NCBI GenBank assembly: GCA_020631235.1
Contig: JAHDHQ010000016.1
Coordinates: 38,539 to 102,538 of the forward strand
Direction: 5' to 3'
Source: Saprospiraceae bacterium
GTDB taxonomy: Bacteria; Bacteroidota; Bacteroidia; Chitinophagales; Saprospiraceae
DNA: 64,000 bases
The notes under the pieces: generated by a model
Seen by the model: only the letters and a program-made list of their open reading frames with translations
The model's database searches: none
Told to the model about the DNA's origin: nothing
Part shown: one piece after another, positions 17,602-28,075 of the stretch
How positions within the stretch are numbered: position 1 is the stretch's first letter
How the letters are laid out: each line of letters begins with the position of its first letter
Translations under genes and position numbers: made by a program

Positions 17602-19236
17602 TTATTTGAGTAAAGAAGCGTATTTAGATTCATCGTTTAATAGGTTGATAGCCTCTTTTATTTCATTATCTCTATCTAAAGTGCTATAAACCTTTCCTTT
17701 GGCATAATAAAACCTGCTTGAGATTTCTTGTTCTATTTCAGCTAAAATATCTTCTTTGTTTTTTTCAAATGCATCCTTTTTTAACTGATCTAACTTATTT
17801 TCTAGACTCGATATTTCAGATGTTACACCTTTTACATAAGACTGTTCGGTTTCTACATTTTTCATTTGCTTAATCGCTTCATTTAAAGCTAAGTCAAATA
17901 CAAATCCTTCTTGATCAGCAAAAGATTTGAATGCAGCAAAATCAGTATAGGCGATGTCTTCCAATTTTGCAGTGTCTTTTATAGCAGCCACATGTTTATT
18001 TACAAATTTAAATATGATGTGTTGTTTTTTTAAGGCGGTAACTATTGCATCTGGTGTTTTTGCTTCCAGCTTAATATCAGGAGTGACTCCACCTCCATCT
18101 AAAACTTTCCTACCTCCTTTGGTTTTAAATACAGATCTATCTTCATCTGCAATATCTAATGGTTCGCCATTTTCGTAATCTACAGATTGTATGCACCGAC
18201 CTGAAGGAATATAATATTTAGAAGTGGTGACTTTAACTCGGGAGTTATATCCTACTTCTTTTTGGTTTTGAACTAAGCCCTTGCCATACGATCTTTGTCC
18301 CATAATGACGCCTCTATCCAAGTCTTGGATGACTCCTGAAACGATTTCACTGGCTGAAGCAGACTTTTTGTTTACTAAAACTACTAAAGGTATCTCTAAG
18401 TCAGTAGGACTATTTCTTGTAGTGTATTGTTGATCTCTTTCTTTTACCTTTCCTCGAGTACTTACAATGAGTTCGTCCTTGGGTACAAAAATATTACAGA
18501 GATTTACGGCTTCTCTCAACAAACCACCTCCATTATAACGCAAATCTAAGATGACTCCTTCCATAGAAGGATTTTCTTTCTTTAACTGCACATATGCTTT
18601 CTCTACATTTTTTCCTGCATTGGCTGTAAAGGTGGTTAAATTAATATATCCGATATTCTCTTCTACAAAACCAGAATACGGAACATTTCCTGGTGAGGCG
18701 TCACTTCGAGGTATTTCTAGGTCAAAAGTGTTTGAAGGGTATGGTCTATTTACTTTAATGCTTAGATTTGTTCCACTGACACCTCTTAAAATAGTGTTCG
18801 CTTCTTCCACTGTTTTGCCTTTAGTGGATAAACCATTTACCTCCACAATATGATCACCTACTTGTAAGCCAGAACTTACAATGGGACTATTCTCATTTAT
18901 TTCCATAATGGTTATGTAGTCATCGACATTGCCTAATATAGCACCTATACCATTATATTTACCATCCACATTTATACGATAATTTTCTACTTGAGACTCT
19001 GAAATAAAATTGGTATACGGGTCCAAGGATTTAAGCATGGCATCTATCCCTACTCGCATTAAACTACCGGGATCCACATCGTCTACATAATTCGCGTTGA
19101 TTTCTTTGTAAACATTTACAAAAATTTCAATATTCTTAGAAATCTCAAATAATCGATCATTATTTACACTTGTAAATGCGGTACCCATCATTAAAACAAC
19201 CACTACCGCTAAAGCTAATCTTCTTTTCATTTTCAT
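17602..19236 (-). CDS. S41-family C-terminal processing protease
   Basis: 544 aa serine protease (Ctp/Tsp family) of the cell envelope. Signal peptide or anchor at residues 4-24; PDZ domain around residues 95-165 (NGIGAILG ... SGLQVGDHIVEVNG); S41 core with catalytic Ser in KKSASASEIVSG (about 294) and Lys in SYGKGLVQ (about 319), 25 residues apart as in E. coli Tsp. A C-terminal charged helical region follows. The stop is immediately before tsaB. Confidence 0.93.
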   Translation of the reverse strand: MKMKRRLALAVVVVLMMGTAFTSVNNDRLFEISKNIEIFVNVYKEINANYVDDVDPGSLMRVGIDAMLKSLDPYTNFISESQVENYRINVDGKYNGIGAILGNVDDYITIMEINENSPIVSSGLQVGDHIVEVNGLSTKGKTVEEANTILRGVSGTNLSIKVNRPYPSNTFDLEIPRSDASPGNVPYSGFVEENIGYINLTTFTANAGKNVEKAYVQLKKENPSMEGVILDLRYNGGGLLREAVNLCNIFVPKDELIVSTRGKVKERDQQYTTRNSPTDLEIPLVVLVNKKSASASEIVSGVIQDLDRGVIMGQRSYGKGLVQNQKEVGYNSRVKVTTSKYYIPSGRCIQSVDYENGEPLDIADEDRSVFKTKGGRKVLDGGGVTPDIKLEAKTPDAIVTALKKQHIIFKFVNKHVAAIKDTAKLEDIAYTDFAAFKSFADQEGFVFDLALNEAIKQMKNVETEQSYVKGVTSEISSLENKLDQLKKDAFEKNKEDILAEIEQEISSRFYYAKGKVYSTLDRDNEIKEAINLLNDESKYASLLK

Positions 19237-19294
19237 CTTTTAAAGCTAACGTAAAGTTCGCATAATTTCTTTTGTCTTTACCCATTAATAACAA

Positions 19295-20062
19295 TTATGA
19301 TTGCTGGAAGAATTCCTTACAAAGTGTTAATAATTCTTCAGGCTTTTCAGCATGGATCCAATGTCCAGCATCAATGGTTTCTATCTGAGCATTTAAAAAT
19401 TGTTGTTTAATAATCGCGGATAATTCATCATTTATATAATTGGATTTAGCCCCCCGCACAAATAGAGTAGGCACTTCTATCGTTTGTCCAATGTCGATAT
19501 TATTTAAAATATCTTGATAGTGAGCATGAATTTCATGCAAATTCATTTTCCATCTAAAACCGCCAGCGGGTACTCTACTTACATTTTTCATTAAAAACTG
19601 GATAACATCTAATTCTTGTATATACTGTTTTAAATGGTCCTGTATTTCTGAGCGCTGCTGAGCTGTTTGAATTGGTGCAGACAATAAAGCTTCGAAAATA
19701 GTTTGATGGCCTCCTTCATATTTTTTTGGTCCAATGTCGACAATCATTTGTTGCTCGATAATCTCAGGATAGTCCACAGACAATTGCATGACCACTTTTC
19801 CTCCCATGGAGTGACCGATAAATCGAGCCTCATAAATCCATTCTGCTTCTAAGAAATGTGCAAGATCTTGAGCCATGAGTTTATAATTCATGCCTTCTAA
19901 GTGAGGAGACTTTCCATGATTTCGAAGGTCGACGATGTATACCATATAGTCTTTTGCTAAATGCCGAGCAAATGTTTTCCAATTATCCAGCATTCCAAAA
20001 AGACCATGAACAATAACCACTGGATCTCCTTCTCCAAATGTTTTAAAATTTAGTTTATCCAT
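19295..20062 (-). CDS. Alpha/beta hydrolase (YbfF-like esterase)
   Basis: 255 aa cytoplasmic hydrolase without signal peptide. Oxyanion motif VIVHGLFG (17-24), nucleophile elbow GHSMGG (Ser about 85) and catalytic His in DAGHWIHAEKP (about 234). The pattern matches the YbfF/ABHD11 group of acyl esterases. Divergent from uvrB. Physiological substrate unknown. Confidence 0.87.
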   Translation of the reverse strand: MDKLNFKTFGEGDPVVIVHGLFGMLDNWKTFARHLAKDYMVYIVDLRNHGKSPHLEGMNYKLMAQDLAHFLEAEWIYEARFIGHSMGGKVVMQLSVDYPEIIEQQMIVDIGPKKYEGGHQTIFEALLSAPIQTAQQRSEIQDHLKQYIQELDVIQFLMKNVSRVPAGGFRWKMNLHEIHAHYQDILNNIDIGQTIEVPTLFVRGAKSNYINDELSAIIKQQFLNAQIETIDAGHWIHAEKPEELLTLCKEFFQQS

Positions 20063-20090
20063 CTTAAAACAAGTTAGCTTGAATTCTCAT

Positions 20091-20098
20091 TATTTTTG
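20091..20098 (+). promoter_or_regulatory. Candidate -7 box for uvrB
   Basis: TATTTTTG, a perfect TAnnTTTG match, 26 bases before the uvrB ATG in the 62-base divergent gap. No -33 element at ideal spacing. Confidence 0.4.
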
Positions 20099-20124
20099 TT
20101 GTTTATTGCAACTAATATAAGCCT

Positions 20125-22149
20125 ATGCCATTTGAACTTGTATCGCATTTCGAACCTACTGGTGACCAACCTCAAGCCATAAAACAATTAGTCGATGGTG
20201 TCGAGAATCATGATAGCGCACAAGTTTTGCTAGGAGTTACTGGCTCTGGAAAAACCTTCACTATAGCAAATGTCATTAAAGAGGTTAACCGACCTACTTT
20301 AATTTTGACTCATAATAAAACCTTAACAGCGCAACTTTACGCAGAGTTCAAAGAATTTTTTCCAAACAATGCAGTAGAATATTTTGTGTCTTATTATGAT
20401 TATTACCAGCCTGAAGCCTATATCAGTGCATCTGATACATACATCGAGAAAGATCTTTCCATAAATGAAGAAATTGACAAATTAAGACTTCGCGCAACTT
20501 CATCCTTGCTTTCAGGTCGTAGAGATGTTATTATCGTGGCTTCCGTTTCTTGTATTTATGGAATGGGTAATCCTGAAGATTATGAAAAAGGAATCATTAG
20601 GATAGCAGAGGGGATGACCTTAAATCGCAATAGCTTTTTGTATTCATTAGTGGATAGTTTGTATTCTAGGACAGAAACAGATTTTAAAAGAGCAACATTT
20701 CGAGTGCGAGGCGACACAGTGGACATAAATCTTCCTTACGTAGACTTTGGATATCGCATTACATTTTTTGGTGACGAGATTGAGACCATTGAGCGCATAG
20801 AACTACCTTCTTCGAAAAGGATAGAAAACTTAGAACATGCAGCTATTTTTCCCGCCAATTTATATGTAGCCCCTAAGGACCGGATGAAAGAAATTCTGAA
20901 AGACATCGAAGATGAAATGACTGCTCAGGAGAAGTACTTCGAAAGTGAAATGAGGTTTTTGGAAGCTAAACGAATTAAAGAAAGGATAAGCTTTGATGTA
21001 GAGATGATGCGGGAACTTGGATATTGTAATGGTGTAGAAAACTACTCTAGATATTTTGATGGTCGCAAACCAGGTACACGTCCTTTTTGTCTGTTAGATT
21101 ATTTTCCTGCGGACTATCTTATGGTGGTGGACGAAAGCCATGTTACCATCCCTCAAGTAAGAGGTATGTGGGGTGGAGATAGAGCAAGAAAAACCAATTT
21201 AGTCAACTATGGATTTAGGTTGCCTTCCGCCATGGATAATAGACCCTTAAATTTTGACGAGTTCGAACAAATGTATAACCAGATCATCTATGTATCAGCC
21301 ACTCCCGGTGATTATGAGTTAGAAGATACAGAAGGAGTGGTGATAGAACAAATCATTAGGCCTACAGGTTTGTTGGACCCTCCTATTGATGTAAGACCAA
21401 GCCTTAATCAAATAGACGATTTGCTGGAAGAAATACATAATCGTGTAGAAAAAGATGAACGAATACTGGTCACAACATTGACCAAAAGAATGGCGGAAGA
21501 GCTCTCAAAATACTTAGTCAAATTAAACATCCGCGTCAGATATATACACTCTGAAGTGGATACCTTAGACAGAGTAGAAATCATACGAGATTTAAGACTT
21601 GGAAAATTTGATGTTTTAGTTGGTGTAAACTTACTCAGAGAAGGTTTAGATATTCCAGAAGCCTCCTTAGTTGCTGTCATTGATGCTGACAAAGAAGGGT
21701 TTTTAAGAAACAATAGATCCCTTACGCAAACGGCAGGAAGGGCGGCCAGAAACTCAAACGGTTTAGTCATCTTTTATGCAGATCGTATTACTCAGAGTAT
21801 GCAAATAACCATCGATGAAACGAATCGGCGTAGAGCTGTACAAATGGCCTACAACGAAAAGCATGGAATAACACCGCAAACGGTTAAAAAATCGAAAGAA
21901 GACATTATGAACCAGCAATCTATATTAGATATTCGTGGAAAGCAAAGTAAAGCATATATAGAGCCAGAAACAGGAAGTCTAGCCGCCGATCCAATCATAA
22001 GTTATATGAGTAAAGATCAGATAGACAAAATGATAGAAGTCACTGAACAAAAAATGAGAAAAGCAGCTAAAGATCTCGATTTTATATCAGCGGCGCAATA
22101 CAGAGATGAACTTTTTGAACTAAAAAAGAAAGCAAAATCTGCTTTATAA
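20125..22149 (+). CDS. uvrB: Excinuclease ABC subunit B
   Basis: DNA damage-recognition helicase of nucleotide excision repair. 674 aa with Walker A GVTGSGKT (37-44), the beta-hairpin [11 protein letters not shown] (about 93-103), DESHVT (about 338), helicase motif [11 protein letters not shown], and a C-terminal UVR coiled coil that contacts UvrC. All key regions are intact. Followed 8 bases later by ligA, so the two repair genes are probably an operon. Confidence 0.98.
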   Translation: MPFELVSHFEPTGDQPQAIKQLVDGVENHDSAQVLLGVTGSGKTFTIANVIKEVNRPTLILTHNKTLTAQLYAEFKEFFPNNAVEYFVSYYDYYQPEAYISASDTYIEKDLSINEEIDKLRLRATSSLLSGRRDVIIVASVSCIYGMGNPEDYEKGIIRIAEGMTLNRNSFLYSLVDSLYSRTETDFKRATFRVRGDTVDINLPYVDFGYRITFFGDEIETIERIELPSSKRIENLEHAAIFPANLYVAPKDRMKEILKDIEDEMTAQEKYFESEMRFLEAKRIKERISFDVEMMRELGYCNGVENYSRYFDGRKPGTRPFCLLDYFPADYLMVVDESHVTIPQVRGMWGGDRARKTNLVNYGFRLPSAMDNRPLNFDEFEQMYNQIIYVSATPGDYELEDTEGVVIEQIIRPTGLLDPPIDVRPSLNQIDDLLEEIHNRVEKDERILVTTLTKRMAEELSKYLVKLNIRVRYIHSEVDTLDRVEIIRDLRLGKFDVLVGVNLLREGLDIPEASLVAVIDADKEGFLRNNRSLTQTAGRAARNSNGLVIFYADRITQSMQITIDETNRRRAVQMAYNEKHGITPQTVKKSKEDIMNQQSILDIRGKQSKAYIEPETGSLAADPIISYMSKDQIDKMIEVTEQKMRKAAKDLDFISAAQYRDELFELKKKAKSAL

Positions 22150-22157
22150 TATAAGCT

Positions 22158-24278
22158 ATGAAATATTCTGCAAGCGAACAAAAGGCTTTGACCACACAGT
22201 CTAAAAACTACCTAAAACAATCCTTAACAACTCAAGATTATGATGCATTAATTAAATTGCTGAGTTTTCATGAGTGGAAATATTATGTAGATAATAAGCC
22301 AGTGCTTTCTGATTTTGAGTATGATCAATTGTTTGACCAATTAAAACGCTTAGAAAATGAGCATCCGGACATAATTAGACCTGACTCACCTTCTCAACGA
22401 GTGGCGAGTGACTTAAAATCTGATTTTCACACTGTGCCTCATCTCATTCCTATGTTGTCTTTAGGCAACTCTTATAACGCAGATGATTTAAACGATTTCA
22501 ATGATTCAGTCATCAAAAATGCTTTTCTAGATGCAGGGACCATTGTAGAGTATGTGGTCGAACCCAAATTTGACGGTGGTAGTATAGCTATTATTTACGA
22601 AAATGATTTATTAACACGTGCCGCAACTAGAGGCAATGGAACACAAGGAGAAGAAATGACGGCAAACGCCAAGGCAATGGCTTCTTTGCCATTGAAAGCA
22701 GCTTTCTCTTCCTATGGTATCCACAAAGTAGAATTGAGAGGTGAGTCTATTATTCGCAAAGATATTTTCGAGAAAGTAAATGAAAAGAGAGCTAAAAATG
22801 GAGAAACATTATTTGCTAATCCACGAAATGCAGCTACCGGAGGACTTCGTACAAAAGACGCTAATGAAACAGCTGCAAGAGGAATACAAACGTTTGTTTT
22901 TCAAATAGGCTATGCTGTAGACAAGGATGGAAATGATAAGATGAGCGACATTGGACAGCATGATAAAGCCGTAGAAATATTACTAAACTTAGGTTTTAAA
23001 ACAGCTGGAGAGGCTCAAAAAAAATGTAAAAACATCCAGGAGACCATTGATTTTTGTCAGGCTTGGGAGGCAAAACGGGAAGATTATCCATATGAGATCG
23101 ATGGCATGGTCGTTAAAGTAAATGACTTTAGTTTGCAGGATAAAATTGGATCTACTGCCCATCATCCTAAATGGGCTATAGCCTACAAATTTGCAGCAAA
23201 ACAAGCAACGACAAAGCTAATAGGAGTAGAATATCAAGTAGGCAAAGTAGGTTCCATCACTCCTGTGGCTAAACTAGAGCCTGTAGCATTGGCTGGTGTA
23301 ACCATATCGTCTGTCAGTTTGCACAATGAAGATTTTATTAAAGAGCGAGACTTGAAAATAGGTGACACTGTTTTAGTAGAACGAGCAGGAGATGTTATTC
23401 CATATATTGTAAAAGCCATGGAAGATCTTAGAGATGGGTCAGAAGAACCCATTACATTTCCAAGGATTTGTCCAGCACACCCAGAAGATGCCAGTGTATT
23501 AGTTCGAGAAGAAGGAGAGTCGGCATGGAGATGTCCTGATGTGGATTGTCCAGCCCAACGATTACAAAAAATAATATTCCATGTTTCCAAAGACGCTATG
23601 GATATCGACGGTTTTGGTAAGAGCAATGTGGAGAAATTTTTTGAATTGGGTTATTTACAAGATATCAGCGATGTTTATCATCTAGATTATCAAAAAATAT
23701 TAGCCTTAGAAGGCTTTGGTGAGAAGTCAGTAGAAAAACTAAAAAAGGCCATCGAACTCGCCAAGCAAAATCCTATATCTAAACTTTTGCACAGTCTATC
23801 CATCCACCATTTAGGCAAGAAAGCTGGAAAACTGTTAGCTGCAGAAGTAAGTCATGTGATGGATTTACAAACTTGGGATGAAGATCGATTTACAGAGGTT
23901 AAAGAAATTGGTCCTGTGCTTGCTAATAATGTTATGCAGTTTTTTAAAGAACCAAAAAACATTGAATTACTTAATCGGCTCCAGCAATATGGAGTAAACT
24001 TCGCCCAAACAGAAGAGGATAGACCTAAAGTAGTTGATGCAAATGCTCCATTGGTAGGGAAAACTATATTATTTACCGGCACACTACAGCAAATGGGAAG
24101 AAAAGAGGCACAACAATTAGCAGAAGCAGCAGGAGCAAAAAATATAAGTTCAGTCAGCTCTAATTTAAACATTCTAGTTGCCGGTGAAAAAGCAGGATCT
24201 AAACTGAAAAAAGCTACAGCAATAGGTACCGTTGAGATACTGTCGGAAGAAGATTTTTTAGCCATTGTAAGAAACTAA
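22158..24278 (+). CDS. ligA: NAD+-dependent DNA ligase
   Basis: Seals nicks in replication and repair. 706 aa: an N-terminal Ia domain (EWKYYVDNKPVLSDFEYDQL), the adenylation motif KFDG with Lys about 137, OB fold, zinc finger, helix-hairpin-helix repeats and a C-terminal BRCT domain (LVGKTILFTGTLQQMGRKEA). The zinc finger is unusual: the first Cys pair is CPAH, with His in place of the second Cys, while the last pair (CPDVDC) is kept. A CHCC site could still hold zinc. Downstream of uvrB in the same direction. Confidence 0.96.
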   Translation: MKYSASEQKALTTQSKNYLKQSLTTQDYDALIKLLSFHEWKYYVDNKPVLSDFEYDQLFDQLKRLENEHPDIIRPDSPSQRVASDLKSDFHTVPHLIPMLSLGNSYNADDLNDFNDSVIKNAFLDAGTIVEYVVEPKFDGGSIAIIYENDLLTRAATRGNGTQGEEMTANAKAMASLPLKAAFSSYGIHKVELRGESIIRKDIFEKVNEKRAKNGETLFANPRNAATGGLRTKDANETAARGIQTFVFQIGYAVDKDGNDKMSDIGQHDKAVEILLNLGFKTAGEAQKKCKNIQETIDFCQAWEAKREDYPYEIDGMVVKVNDFSLQDKIGSTAHHPKWAIAYKFAAKQATTKLIGVEYQVGKVGSITPVAKLEPVALAGVTISSVSLHNEDFIKERDLKIGDTVLVERAGDVIPYIVKAMEDLRDGSEEPITFPRICPAHPEDASVLVREEGESAWRCPDVDCPAQRLQKIIFHVSKDAMDIDGFGKSNVEKFFELGYLQDISDVYHLDYQKILALEGFGEKSVEKLKKAIELAKQNPISKLLHSLSIHHLGKKAGKLLAAEVSHVMDLQTWDEDRFTEVKEIGPVLANNVMQFFKEPKNIELLNRLQQYGVNFAQTEEDRPKVVDANAPLVGKTILFTGTLQQMGRKEAQQLAEAAGAKNISSVSSNLNILVAGEKAGSKLKKATAIGTVEILSEEDFLAIVRN

Positions 24279-24381
24279 AAGTAAACTCGTAAAACACTAA
24301 AGTTCTGCTCTTTATGCCTTTTTTAACTTGCTTTATCGAATTAATGAGTGAAGATTCCGTTATAATGCTGAATTTGTAGTT

Positions 24382-26889
24382 ATGAAACCTCTTTTAAGGC
24401 TTTTTATATTATTAATATCCTTTTGCATTTGTTCAAAGCCTGCCATAAGCCAGGTGTTTTCTGGCCAAGTTAAAAGTCAAGATTCAAAAGAGCTTTTACC
24501 TTTTGTGGATGTATTTATTCCAGACAGTAAGAAAGGAACATCTACGGATGAAGAAGGAAAATTTAATATCACCTTACCTCAAAACGAAACGGAAATCCAT
24601 TTTTCTTTTTTAGGATACAAAGACAAAGTTATCCCAATAGAAATGTTGCAAGATTCTAATGCTATCATTTATTTAGAACCAGATGATATTTTATTGACAG
24701 AAGTACAAATAGTAGGTAAAAAAGAGAAGTTAGGAAATAAGATTATTAGAAAGGTAATCGATCAGCGAAAAGCAGTTATCCAATCCAGATCACAATACAG
24801 CTGTGATATTTATCAAAGAACCTCTATGGATCGCTGGCAAACGATCAATAAAAGAGACACCACCATAAAAGAAGAAGGGTACGTTCAAGCCGCATGGAGT
24901 GAAGTATATGCGCGCCAACATCACAATGGGAAGAAATATAAAAGACAAATAAAGGCTGAAATTGAGGATTATGAAGATCAGTTGGGAGGCATTGCAAGAA
25001 TGGATGTAGATGCTTCCTTTAGAGGAAGTAATATGTTTATACGCTATAATAAGCTAGCTTTTTTCAGGGATCCCAAGGATGCCGCCATAGATTTGTATGA
25101 TGGAAGTATTAACAATCCGATATTAGCTGACAGACCCATAAACTCACCGATAGGAAATGGAGCTTTTATTAATTATAGATACACCTTAAAACAAATTAAG
25201 TTAAAGGAAAACGGTGATTCTATTTTTTATATCAATGTTGTCCCTATATTTAAACAAGAGCCCTTATTTAAAGGTACTTTAATTATTGATGGTAGTAATT
25301 ATTTATTGCAAGAAGCAAACTTATCGCTAGACGGAAATGTTCTTCCTAACTTTAATACATTCGAGTTATCTGTCGTGTATGATCAAGTAGACACAAGTGG
25401 TTTTGCTTGGCTTCCGGTCGAACGAAGGTATAAGTATGGCTCAAGACTAGAAGGGTCTGATTATGCCGTCGAAACAGTCATTTTGCAATCTCAGCATGAC
25501 CTTAACCCTGATTATGGAGATAAATTTTTTGACAATGCTTTAGTGGTTTACGAAGCCGAAGCTCTAGAACGCAATCAAGCGCTATTTGATAAAGTTAGAC
25601 CCATAGAATTAGATTTAAAACAACAGCGCTATATCGATGAGCAAGATAGTATTTGGAGGTATCAGCAAAGCCCGGAATACTACAGAATTCAAGACTCGAT
25701 ATTTAATGATAACAACATTTGGAATTATCTATTTAAAGGTGTAGGCTACAAAAACAGAGCTAAGGGACTCACAATGAATTGGAATCCGGCCATAGCTGTT
25801 GTAAGACCAGTATCTGTAGGAGGTCTTAGATTTAATTTTGGAGGAGATATAACTAAAGAGTTTTTATCAGCTAATCGACTATCCGTCGGATATGATATAA
25901 ATTTTGGTTTAGCCAATGATGATTTAAAAGGAAGATTAAGTTTGTCTTACACCTACTTGCCGCAGAAATTTGCACGATTATATGTAGGAGGAGGAGATGC
26001 TTATGATTTAATAACATTGAACCAATCCATAGAGGCTATTCTCAGTCCTCGAAATATGATTCGCAATCGATATTTGCAGGTAGGCCATTCCATCGAAGTG
26101 TTTAATGGGTTTTATTTAGATGCTTCTATGAAATACTCTGTCAAGAATTCGATCGACGATTTAATGTTGCCTAGTTGGTCTGAGTTTTTATTTGGCAGTC
26201 TGAATGATCCTGTAGCATTCGAGCAATATAATGGATTGATATTTAATGTAGATATCATTTACAATTTTGACCAAAAATATATTATGCGTGGTCGTAAAAA
26301 AGTGGTTTTGGGATCAAAATATCCGACCATAAAAATGACCTATAATAGAGGTATAAAAGGAATATTTAATTCAGAAGTGGATTATGACCAAATAGAATTA
26401 TCCATCTATGATCGTCCTTTACCCACTAAACTTGGTTCTACCAATTGGAAGATCCAAGCGGGCTCATTTTTAAGACAAGCATCATTGCGTTTTGTCGAAC
26501 AAAAATATATACGTGGTTCTGACCGATATATATTTTCTAATCCATTGGTCAATTTACAATTACTTGGACCGACATTGACCACTAGAATGCCATATTTCCA
26601 GGGAGGCATAATCCATCATTTTGATGGATTTATTATGGATAAAATACCTTTGCTTAATCGTTTACAACTAGAAATGATCGTTGGGGCAGCAGCATTAAGC
26701 ATCCCAGAACAAAAATTTTCTCATGCCGAAGCTTATGCTGGCCTAGGCAAACGATTTAAATTATGGGGTGAGCAGTTCCAAATAGCGGTCTATGGAATGA
26801 GTGCATTAAATAATGTGGACCAATTAGATTATAGTTGGAAGATAGGTTTTAATCTTTTTGATGCATTTAATGCTAGATGGTTGTATTAA
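24382..26889 (+). CDS. DUF5686 / carboxypeptidase-like outer-membrane protein
   Basis: 835 aa with a signal peptide ending near ISQ (residue 24). It begins with a carboxypeptidase D regulatory-like beta domain (SGQVKSQDSKELLPFVDVFI, about 27-115) and continues as the DUF5686 family, whose C-terminal half has many alternating hydrophobic strands with aromatic girdles, as in an outer-membrane beta barrel ending in a terminal aromatic residue (ARWLY). This build resembles receptors without a TonB plug. The function of the family is not established. Confidence 0.82.
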   Translation: MKPLLRLFILLISFCICSKPAISQVFSGQVKSQDSKELLPFVDVFIPDSKKGTSTDEEGKFNITLPQNETEIHFSFLGYKDKVIPIEMLQDSNAIIYLEPDDILLTEVQIVGKKEKLGNKIIRKVIDQRKAVIQSRSQYSCDIYQRTSMDRWQTINKRDTTIKEEGYVQAAWSEVYARQHHNGKKYKRQIKAEIEDYEDQLGGIARMDVDASFRGSNMFIRYNKLAFFRDPKDAAIDLYDGSINNPILADRPINSPIGNGAFINYRYTLKQIKLKENGDSIFYINVVPIFKQEPLFKGTLIIDGSNYLLQEANLSLDGNVLPNFNTFELSVVYDQVDTSGFAWLPVERRYKYGSRLEGSDYAVETVILQSQHDLNPDYGDKFFDNALVVYEAEALERNQALFDKVRPIELDLKQQRYIDEQDSIWRYQQSPEYYRIQDSIFNDNNIWNYLFKGVGYKNRAKGLTMNWNPAIAVVRPVSVGGLRFNFGGDITKEFLSANRLSVGYDINFGLANDDLKGRLSLSYTYLPQKFARLYVGGGDAYDLITLNQSIEAILSPRNMIRNRYLQVGHSIEVFNGFYLDASMKYSVKNSIDDLMLPSWSEFLFGSLNDPVAFEQYNGLIFNVDIIYNFDQKYIMRGRKKVVLGSKYPTIKMTYNRGIKGIFNSEVDYDQIELSIYDRPLPTKLGSTNWKIQAGSFLRQASLRFVEQKYIRGSDRYIFSNPLVNLQLLGPTLTTRMPYFQGGIIHHFDGFIMDKIPLLNRLQLEMIVGAAALSIPEQKFSHAEAYAGLGKRFKLWGEQFQIAVYGMSALNNVDQLDYSWKIGFNLFDAFNARWLY

Positions 26890-26977
26890 AAAAGGAAACT
26901 TAATACTAATTATTACGTCTTTATAGTGGAACGACCAAAACATTAGACACATATGGCACGTTTCCTACAAGTATTTA

Positions 26978-26985
26978 TATTTTTG
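26978..26985 (+). promoter_or_regulatory. Candidate -7 box for the MoxR-type gene
   Basis: TATTTTTG, a perfect TAnnTTTG match, 29 bases before the ATG at 27015. No convincing -33 element. Confidence 0.35.
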
Positions 26986-27014
26986 AGCTGAATTTTAAAT
27001 AAGCAATTTTCAAT

Positions 27015-27983
27015 ATGAGTCAAGCACAAGCAAACGATGTAGCAGCAGTAGATCAGTTGGCGTCAAAATATCAAGCATTAAGAAAGGAAATTTCTAAGGT
27101 CATCATAGGACAAGAAGAAGTTGTCCAGACGGTTTTAATTTCCCTTTTTGCAAATGGACACAGTTTATTAGTTGGAGTTCCAGGATTGGCAAAAACATTA
27201 TTGATCAGTACCATTGCGGATGTGCTGGATTTAGATTTTAAACGTATACAATTTACGCCCGATTTAATGCCATCAGATATCACAGGATCTGAAGTAATGG
27301 ATGATAATCGGAAGTTTAAGTTTAATAAAGGACCTTTATTTGCTAATATAGTTTTAGCAGATGAGATAAACCGGACACCTCCAAAGACGCAAGCAGCCTT
27401 ATTAGAGGCGATGCAAGAAAGATCTGTGACTGTCGCTGGAGAAAGACATATTTTGCCGGCTCCATTTTTTGTATTAGCGACACAAAACCCAATAGAACAA
27501 GAAGGAACCTATCCATTACCCGAAGCACAACTGGATAGATTTATGTTTAACATTCCTTTAGATTATCCTTCTTATGAAGAAGAAATTGCGGTGGTTAAAG
27601 CCACAACCGCTAATAAGAAAGTCGACTTAAACCAGATAGTTTCTGGACAAGAAATACTGGGTTTTCAACAATTAGTTAGAAAAATCCCGATTGCTGATAA
27701 TGTGTTAGAATACGCCGTAAACTTAACCGCTAAAACGAGACCAAAGGGCGATAAATCCCCAGAACAAGTAAAACAATACGTCTCTTGGGGAGCAGGGCCT
27801 AGAGCTTCTCAGTACTTAGTTTTAGGCGCTAAAGCTCATGCAGCAATTCATGGAAAATATAGTCCAGACATTGAAGATGTACAAGCTATTGCTAACTATG
27901 TTTTGAGACACAGAATGGTGAGAAATTATCGAGCGGAAGCGGAAGGTCTGACTGAGGCGGACATTATCGCAAATTTATTGTAA
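27015..27983 (+). CDS. MoxR-family AAA+ ATPase
   Basis: 322 aa AAA+ ATPase acting as a chaperone for metal-centre insertion or complex assembly. Walker A GVPGLAKT (54-61), Walker B VLADEINR (about 116-123), [15 protein letters not shown] and the sensor [22 protein letters not shown] are all present. In many Bacteroidota it precedes DUF58 and von Willebrand factor A genes; here neither is adjacent, so its partners are elsewhere or different. Confidence 0.93.
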   Translation: MSQAQANDVAAVDQLASKYQALRKEISKVIIGQEEVVQTVLISLFANGHSLLVGVPGLAKTLLISTIADVLDLDFKRIQFTPDLMPSDITGSEVMDDNRKFKFNKGPLFANIVLADEINRTPPKTQAALLEAMQERSVTVAGERHILPAPFFVLATQNPIEQEGTYPLPEAQLDRFMFNIPLDYPSYEEEIAVVKATTANKKVDLNQIVSGQEILGFQQLVRKIPIADNVLEYAVNLTAKTRPKGDKSPEQVKQYVSWGAGPRASQYLVLGAKAHAAIHGKYSPDIEDVQAIANYVLRHRMVRNYRAEAEGLTEADIIANLL

Positions 27984-28075
27984 TAAGGGCATACACCAAC
28001 ACATCACGGAATAGCATCTTCTAAATAACAACAAGTAATTGTAATATCATTACCTTAGTTTAATAGAAGAAGTAA

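Noticed and set aside
26883..26906. GTATTAA/TTAATAC hairpin after the DUF5686 gene
   Set aside because: AT-rich 7-bp stem without a T-run; likely by chance.
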